Shown piece after piece: positions 58,411 through 64,000 of a stretch of DNA of 64,000 nt. Made by a program: the position numbers and the translations under genes. Under the pieces are notes generated by a model, which worked only from the letters and a program-made list of their open reading frames with translations, was not told the origin of the DNA and made no database searches. This DNA comes from Notospermus geniculatus (taxonomy: Eukaryota; Nemertea; Pilidiophora; Heteronemertea; Lineidae). Location: NCBI GenBank assembly GCA_002633025.1, contig NMRB01002279.1, positions 31,196 to 95,195 of the forward strand, written 5' to 3'. Numbering within the stretch: position 1 is the first letter of the stretch; the number at the start of each line of letters is the position of its first letter.

Positions 58411-58690
58411 ACAGTCATCACTTCCTCCACATCCTTAATTCCTCACTTCTCCCCAACCATGCTTATTCGACATAGCGAACTCCAGTTGCCACCAGGCTTG
58501 TTAATTTTAATTATTAATCGTTAACCGTCAAATCCATGAGCAGTGAGGAGTTTTGACTTTCTAAACAGCAGCATCACATCTGGTTTATTACACAATCAGC
58601 CACAGTCATCACTTCCTCCACATCCTTAATTCCTCACTTCTCCCCAACCATGCTTATTCGACATAGCGAACCCCAGTTGCCACCAGGCTT
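58411..58690. repeat. 93-bp direct repeat at the edge of the insert
   Basis: 'cagtcatcacttcctccaca' through 'gttgccaccaggcttgtt' occurs at 58411-58503 and again at 58597-58690, nearly identical. The second copy abuts the polymerase sequence. It could be a recent duplication within the insert or part of two stacked insertions. Confidence 0.85.
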
Positions 58691-59966
58691 GTTTCTAAAT
58701 TATCCATCCAATCATATGGATAAATTCCTTTTTTATTAACTAAGTCGAAATTATCTTTAAAATATTTTTTAAGGTTAATCTTTTCAGTATCTGGTAAATT
58801 TTTTCCTAATTTGTCGAGAGAAGTTTGCATTAATCTAAAACTATCAAGAAATCTTATTTCAATTGATCGTTCTTCTTCTGTGATAGGATCATATTGTATT
58901 GTCAATTTTTTTGAAAATGAAATGTAATTTTCAGAATTGTTTGCAATTACACTTAATTTTCCTTTTAAGTTTTTTAGAAATAAATGTGCATCATAGCCAG
59001 ATAAATTGTGAAAATATACAGGAATAAATTTTGGTGATTTTAATTTCAAATTACAGTTATTACATGCAGGTCCTCTATATAATCCTGTAAAATGATTATG
59101 GTCGCAAACTTTATGATTTTCCTCTGTGAAATAATTTTTACACAAATAACAATGTTTTGCAAGATTATAATTTAGTTTTTCTTCCCATGTTAAAGGGTCC
59201 ATTGGCTTTGAATTCAATAAATATTCTGTCGCGAGTTCTTTTGATAATTCATCTATTTTGTTTACAAAATGTTCTTCAATATTTTCACTTTTATTTTCTT
59301 GAATATGAGTAAATAATATATTCTTTTTATTAATTTGTTTTTTATCAAACTGAACAAATAGTGAATAACTATTTGGAATATGTTTACATATTTGTTTAGT
59401 TTTTGTTCCAAGTTTTTGATTTGTAGGTTTTAAATATGATTCGAAATCTGCTACTATAATGATAGGATGTTTTTCCAATGCACCATATTTTTCAAATTTT
59501 AATATTTTTGTTTTTCCATTTGGCATACATATTTTCGAAATTTCATGTTTATTACAATTTTCTAAATGATTTTTAAATCTTTCATCACGAATTTTACTAT
59601 TTGAGGCGGAAATAACTTTCATGCATCTAAAGCATACTTTGATTGAATCTTTATGATTAGAATGAGATGATGAAACAAGTCTTGAATAATTTTTTATCCA
59701 TGCATAATGGTAATTTACATCATCTTTTACATCTTGAATTTTTTCGTTTTCGTTAATTTCAGTTTCTTCTGCTTTGTAATATAACAAATTGATGTAATTT
59801 TCTTGAGGTAGAATTCTTTCTGATATTTTTCTTGGTACAATTTCATGATATATTCTATTATTTTTTTCTCTTTTAATGAATGAAAATATGTTAATTCCTA
59901 TATCAGGATTTTTCTTTTCGAAAATTTTGTAGATATCATCAATATTAACTGGATATATGTTAATCC
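58688..59966 (-). pseudogene. Family B DNA polymerase, exonuclease and HNH-like part
   Basis: Middle part of the same broken gene. It carries an early zinc-finger-like CFRC...HLENC, then the 3'-5' exonuclease motifs DFESY (Exo I) and NLSGYDAHLF (Exo II). Between them lies CYLC...KVCDHNHFTG...CNNC, a treble-clef HNH/endonuclease VII-like motif commonly found in this polymerase group of invertebrate elements. The frame is open upstream to about 59966, where it is offset from the N-terminal part by a two-base slip, and is cut downstream by the insert at about 58690. Composition matches the other fragments. Confidence 0.85.
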
Positions 59967-61070
59967 TTCAAACATATGATCATATTCAGATCTATTATAA
60001 TTTGATACTCTCTCCGTATGTTTTGGAATATTTAGTAAAGCTGCCTCGATTGAATATCTGAAACATTTTTGATCTTCATTTTTCACATTGATAACTGAGT
60101 TTTTTTTCTGAATTTTTTCCGGTAGAGGAATATAACTGCTTCCAGAAAATGGATGATATTCAACTGTATGTAAATCAATTTTTGTAATTTCTACTAATTT
60201 CCAATTTGATCCATCCTGTACAAGATTGTCAAACTTTAACAATATTTTCTTAATCAGATCATTATAATTAAGTTCTTCATTTATGCCAAGAACATGATCT
60301 GATATAAGATGAAATTCATTATATTCTTTTTTTCTTTTCATTAACACACTTACAACAATATCAAACTTTATTCCAGATTTATTCTCCTCATTGATCTTCT
60401 TATTTAAAATTGGTTTAATTTTTTCAAGATAATTTTTAATTCCAATTTTTGGTAATCCATATAATCTAAAATGATTTACATAGCCTTTAAATGCAGATTT
60501 AATTTTTTTAAATTCAGAATGTTTTTCAATCAAATTTTCTAAAATTGATTTAGTCATGGATTTTTTAACGTTGATTCCCAAATTTTTAGCTTTTTCTAAT
60601 AAATCAGATTTAAATATTCGTTTAACTTCTGGTTTATTCAAAAGCTTATTCAATTGTTCAATAGTTTTATTTTGATAATTTTTCAAGCCCTGATTTTTAG
60701 CTTCATGTAATAGTTCTTTTCTAATTGATTTTATAGGTTGTACAATTCTCTGCTTAACGGCTTTTTGCTGAATATCTGATATAGGAGTTTCTTTTAGTAA
60801 ATTGGAAATTTTTTCTTCTAATTCTTTTGCAGGGTATGATCTTACATTTTTAATTCCTAATCTTTGTCCAATAACTCGTTTTTCTAACTGGGAGAGATCA
60901 GTTAAATTTTTATTTGTAAAAATATCAGTTAATTTTTCATGTAAATTATCATTTACATTTTTTAATTCATAAATTAATGAATTTCTTGAAAGAGATGCAT
61001 AATTTCTTACTTTATATTCCTTAGCAAGGATTTTAAGCTCATCAGTTGAATATTCATTTTGAGCATTCAT
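59966..61070 (-). pseudogene. Family B DNA polymerase, N-terminal part (frameshifted)
   Basis: Starts at an ATG at 61070. The first 150-200 residues hold several short helix-turn-helix repeats of SAP/Rho-N appearance (SYPAKELEEKISNL, LKNYQNKTIEQLNKLL), which in other proteins bind nucleic acid. A conserved segment typical of these polymerases follows (VEYHPFSGSSYIPLP, NEDQKCFRYS). At about 59965 a two-base repeat slip in an 'atat' run moves the reading to a wrong frame, which stops at 59898. Together with the insert and the lost 3' end, the gene has three independent lesions. Confidence 0.82.
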
Positions 61071-61376
61071 TTATTTATATAAAAAAATTAATTAGATCAT
61101 GATTTTTTAATACAATTTTAATAGGAACAAAAATCCCTATTAAAAATGTGATGCTCAATGATTAAACTCAATAGAAAATATAAAAGATCAAAATGAATAT
61201 TCAACTGATGAGCTAAAGATGAAATTTGATTTTCTCCGAAATCTCACTTGAGCAGATCTTCAAAAATCGGGGTCATCAGCCCCATGAGATAAATTTTATA
61301 ATTTATATCATGGAGGTTGATATTTATTTATATAAATAATTTTTTAATTAAATCAAATTTTTACAATTCATGTACA

Positions 61377-61457
61377 ATAATGATAAAGTGGGGATTCCAA
61401 CTCATAGCTAAAATCACTGAAATTTCATTTCAGTTAAAATCTCAGTTCAAACAAATT
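61377..61457 (+). repeat. Left arm of an 81-bp inverted repeat in the AT-rich block
   Basis: 'aataatgataaagtggggat' through 'ctcagttcaaacaaatt'. Its inverted partner is at 62296-62377. Together they bracket the small OB-like reading frame and two AT-rich tandem repeats. Confidence 0.87.
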
Positions 61458-61556
61458 CTATTTATTTATTCTATCAAAACAAATTCTAATATTCTCATAA
61501 AACTAATTTTTTTAATTTATGAAAAATCAGAATCTATACGTCATCCTTCCTTTAGT

Positions 61557-61710
61557 CACATGATTCACACAAGGTCAAATCCGTAATATTTTTTTCCTTC
61601 TGGCTTTCCTGTTGATCTGATATATTCATATTATCACGTGATCTACACAAGGTCGAATCCGTAATATTTTTTTCCTTCTGGCTTTCCTGTTGATCTGATA
61701 TATTCATATT
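61557..61710. repeat. Tandem duplication of about 77 bp at the end of the small ORF
   Basis: Copies at 61557-61632 and 61633-61710. The right copy encodes the last codons of the minus-strand frame; the left copy lies just downstream of its stop, so the gene end was duplicated. Confidence 0.88.
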
Positions 61711-61927
61711 TGGGATTTTTCTCTAACTCTTGTTTGATAATTGAAGTTGTAAACGTTGTGATAATATTTTCATCCCGATCGGCCAATGTTAATATCATCG
61801 CTTCCCCTCGAGTGGTTTTAATTTTTCGGATATCAATAATCTTATGCCATATGTTGAGTGGAACATTTTTCCAAGCTTCGTGAGTAGTTTTAATTTTGGA
61901 TTCTAATTCTTCATTGGATGGAAACAT
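61643..61927 (-). CDS. Small OB-fold-like protein of the AT-rich element
   Basis: 94 residues from ATG to stop, same strand and composition as the polymerase fragments, and about 570 bp upstream of them in the direction of transcription. The pattern WKNVPLNIWHKIIDIRKIKT ... GEAMILTLADRDENIITTF alternates strands and polar turns like an OB fold, so a single-strand DNA-binding role beside the polymerase is plausible. This rests on appearance only. Unlike the polymerase, the frame is intact. Confidence 0.55.
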   Translation of the reverse strand: MFPSNEELESKIKTTHEAWKNVPLNIWHKIIDIRKIKTTRGEAMILTLADRDENIITTFTTSIIKQELEKNPKYEYIRSTGKPEGKKYYGFDLV

Positions 61928-62074
61928 TTTATTGGAGAAATGAAATTAATTAAATCATGGTAAGGTTTATAAATTTGGTCATGATCACAAATTTTGTGTG
62001 GATTTTATTTTATTGAAAATTATATCATTTTTAATTAGTTGAAAGAAAATGATTTTAGATAAATTATTTTATTA

Positions 62075-62285
62075 TGGGAAAAATCACAAATTTACAAAAT
62101 TACACAAATTGGAATTTGTGTGATTTTGTTAATTTTGTGTGAGTTTTATTTTTTGTAAATTTTATTTTTATTATAAATTATTTTATTATGAAAAAAAAAA
62201 TCACAAATTTACAAAATTACACAAATTGGAATTTGTGTGATTTTGTTAATTTGTGTGAGTTTTATTTTTTGTAAATTTTTTTGTA
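62075..62285. repeat. Duplicated AT-rich palindromic unit
   Basis: Two copies of about 105 bp (62075-62180 and 62190-62285), each containing the inverted repeat 'tcacacaaattcc' / 'ggaatttgtgtga'. It lies upstream of the small ORF and next to the end of the AT-rich block. Confidence 0.85.
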
Positions 62286-62295
62286 GATTACTGGA

Positions 62296-62377
62296 AATTG
62301 TTTGAACTGAGATTTTAACTGAAATGAAATTTCAGTGATTTTGGCTGTGGGTTGGAATCCCCACTTTATCATTATTT
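62296..62377 (-). repeat. Right arm of the 81-bp inverted repeat; edge of the AT-rich block
   Basis: Inverted match to 61377-61457. Immediately beyond it the sequence returns to normal composition, so this arm may mark the true end of the integrated element. Confidence 0.8.
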
Positions 62378-62690
62378 CAAAAATCATCAAAGTCCTACTT
62401 TGTACCTGGGAGTGACTTGACCGAGATTGCTCATAACACTGATATGTACCTCCCTCTGTCATTAGACTATTATGTCCAACCCGGTGAGGACATGGTCCAT
62501 GGACCATTTCATTAGGATTTTTTCTGATGAGCTATTACGTAATTACGATATTAATTTCCAATTTCCAAAATTTTGATGCAGAAATATTACCAACAAGATG
62601 TACTTTCATATGGAACAAACCGTGTTAACATTGGCCCAGGAGTACCGGTATTTGAAATATTCGAAGTATCAGGTGTAGATATAAACTAAT

Positions 62691-63371
62691 GCTGAAGGGG
62701 TTATTGTCGTCCTGGGTACACATAAAGTGTACCCAGGTTCGATGTCGTCAAGTGAAATTGTACCCTGGGTCCACTTTCTTTTTACATAGACCTAGGGACG
62801 AGCTCATTCTCAAGATTTCGTGGGATACGTGAATTAGCGTATGTTGGTCCCAGGATCCTGTTGCTATGACCTTGGAGGAATTATACTGACAGGAGGAACA
62901 GCGAGCTAATTGCCCCTCTATAATCCCTTTTTCACACCTCCCCAAACAATGGAACACACAGGCCCGCAGTGTTTGCCCAGCAAGCTATGACACATGATCA
63001 AACAAACCCATCATGGCCATGCACAATGGCACATGCACATGTAGGCCTACATGGAAATGACACGTTTTCTTGTGTAGCTGGCGAGTTGATTTAAAACTTT
63101 CTCTGTCATGTCTGTAACCATCCGAGGTTGAAAACTGTCCAGCTGGTCAAAAATAAAATTCTTCCAACTTCTCTTCTTTAGCTTTTTGCATGGCCAACTT
63201 GCAGCCACAATATCAAGTGACTTCACCGAGAACAACCTCGCCCCGAGGTCTCCAAATCAGAACCTGGGTACAGTTTGTAACAAGAAAGTGGACCCAGGGT
63301 ACAATTTCACTTGACGACATCGAACCTGGGTACACTTTATGTGTACCCAGGACGACAATAACCCCTTCAGC
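62691..63371. mobile_element. 681-bp TIR element with 9-bp target duplication
   Basis: Ends are 90-bp inverted repeats (62691-62780 and 63282-63371), each holding the 11-bp-arm palindrome cctgggtacac/gtgtacccagg. The flanks carry TAAACTAAT exactly on both sides (62682-62690 and 63372-63380). A 9-bp duplication with long TIRs is the usual mark of Mutator-like (MULE) elements. The 500-bp interior has no transposase, so it is non-autonomous. Confidence 0.88.
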
Positions 63372-63380
63372 TAAACTAAT

Positions 63381-64000
63381 GTCCATGACTGTACATGTAC
63401 CTCTCTCTGTCATTACACTACGGTGAGCACATGGTCCATGGACCATTTCATTTATCATAGGTATATCTAATGAAGATACATAACATAGTACCCAGGTTTT
63501 TGATTTGACCTACTTTCAAGGTCACAGATGTCAATCAAAAGATACGAACTTGGCACGTTTCGTCATTATTTCAGCTAGCAACGTCATACCTTGCATAAAT
63601 GTGTACTAGAGGGATACCTTCTGAAATACCAAGTTTCGGGCTGATCGGACATACATCCAATATGGCCACCAGGTGGCGTAACCCGAAAATCATCAAAGTG
63701 CTATACACGTAGCTCAGGAATGACTTGACCTAGTCTGCTAAAATTCGAAACGTGGCTCCCTCTAGATAATGCAGCGGTCAATGGAAACTCTGTACCCCCC
63801 CTGGTCAGGAATTCGACGTTATTTCGACGCCTAGGAATTAGCTGGGGGTCAGGATTTCGACATTTTTTCGCCTAAGGGCACAAAACCAATCGACAGGAAT
63901 TCACAGCTGCCCCCAGGCATGTGGGGTCAGAGTTCGTCACTTTTTCACCCTTGCTTTGAAAACAGTTCAACAGAAGTTCACCTTGGGCACTTGGGCCTAC
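63381..64000. other. Repetitive, no gene recognised
   Basis: 63395-63455 resembles 62435-62516 (acctc(t/c)ctctgtcatta ... catggtccatggaccatttc), so the TIR element sits between two copies of another repeat family. The 16-bp palindrome atggtccatggaccat is present in both. Confidence 0.6.

Larger units (their letters stand above)
57745..58690. mobile_element. Insert splitting the polymerase gene
   Basis: The polymerase coding sequence stops at about 58690 and resumes at about 57745 with little or no loss at the protein level. The interval has normal genomic composition and so arrived after the AT-rich block. It carries a tRNA-like promoter and a 93-bp direct repeat. Exact borders and target duplication could not be fixed by eye. 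Confidence 0.75.

Noticed and set aside
56244-63371. One 7.1-kb composite transposon bounded by the outermost 90-bp repeats
   Set aside because: The 9-bp target duplication pairs the repeats at 62691 and 63282, not the one at 56244, so the inner 681-bp element is the real unit.

Overview
This is nuclear DNA from an invertebrate animal, probably marine. The genes are split by spliceosomal introns, code for animal proteins, and sit among foldback transposons. Two background motifs recur throughout: TAGGCCTA-type palindromes and ACATGTACATGT-type runs. I cannot name the species. Two assembly gaps (29934-30685 and 43877-44324) and single unknown bases at 32611, 38840 and 40873 limit the reading.

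Layout. 1-6.9 kb: no gene recognised; an old repeat with a nested MITE and a 12-copy minisatellite. 7958-29908 (-): DNA ligase 1, 17 exons read, with its first exon(s) in or beyond the first gap. Its introns hold an intronless TRAF6-like gene (12256-13566, -), a three-exon collagen/C1q gene on the other strand (17861-20805, +), and 14 microRNA-like hairpins (24.36-28.71 kb). 32425-36825 (+): COG8, a Golgi tethering-complex subunit, head-to-head with LIG1. 38034-43080 (+): a secreted/membrane protein with Cys-rich EGF-like modules, a ZP domain, a basic cleavage site and one transmembrane helix. 44940-50582 (-): a modular C-type lectin gene built of half-domain exons, charged linker exons and an Arg-rich last exon. 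51689-55220 (-): a class A GPCR in three main exons. 56.2-62.4 kb: a very AT-rich block with a broken protein-primed-type family B DNA polymerase of Polinton/adintovirus kind and a small OB-fold-like ORF. 62691-63371: a complete TIR element with a perfect 9-bp target duplication.

The main candidate for something undescribed is the intron 23512-29165 of LIG1. Fourteen hairpins of about 60 nt repeat every 180-720 bp. Their stems differ in sequence, yet one heptamer (TGGTGCT on +, AGCACCA on -) is unchanged in all 14. Read on the LIG1 strand it falls at nucleotides 2-8 of a 3p product, and it equals the seed of the miR-29/285/83 family. This looks like a locally amplified intronic microRNA cluster co-transcribed with a replication ligase.

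For the large genes, exon borders were placed by matching GT/GC-AG sites with reading phase, and phases agree throughout LIG1, COG8, C1q, the GPCR and most of the ZP and lectin genes. Functions come from recognising protein families by eye; nothing was searched or aligned by computer.
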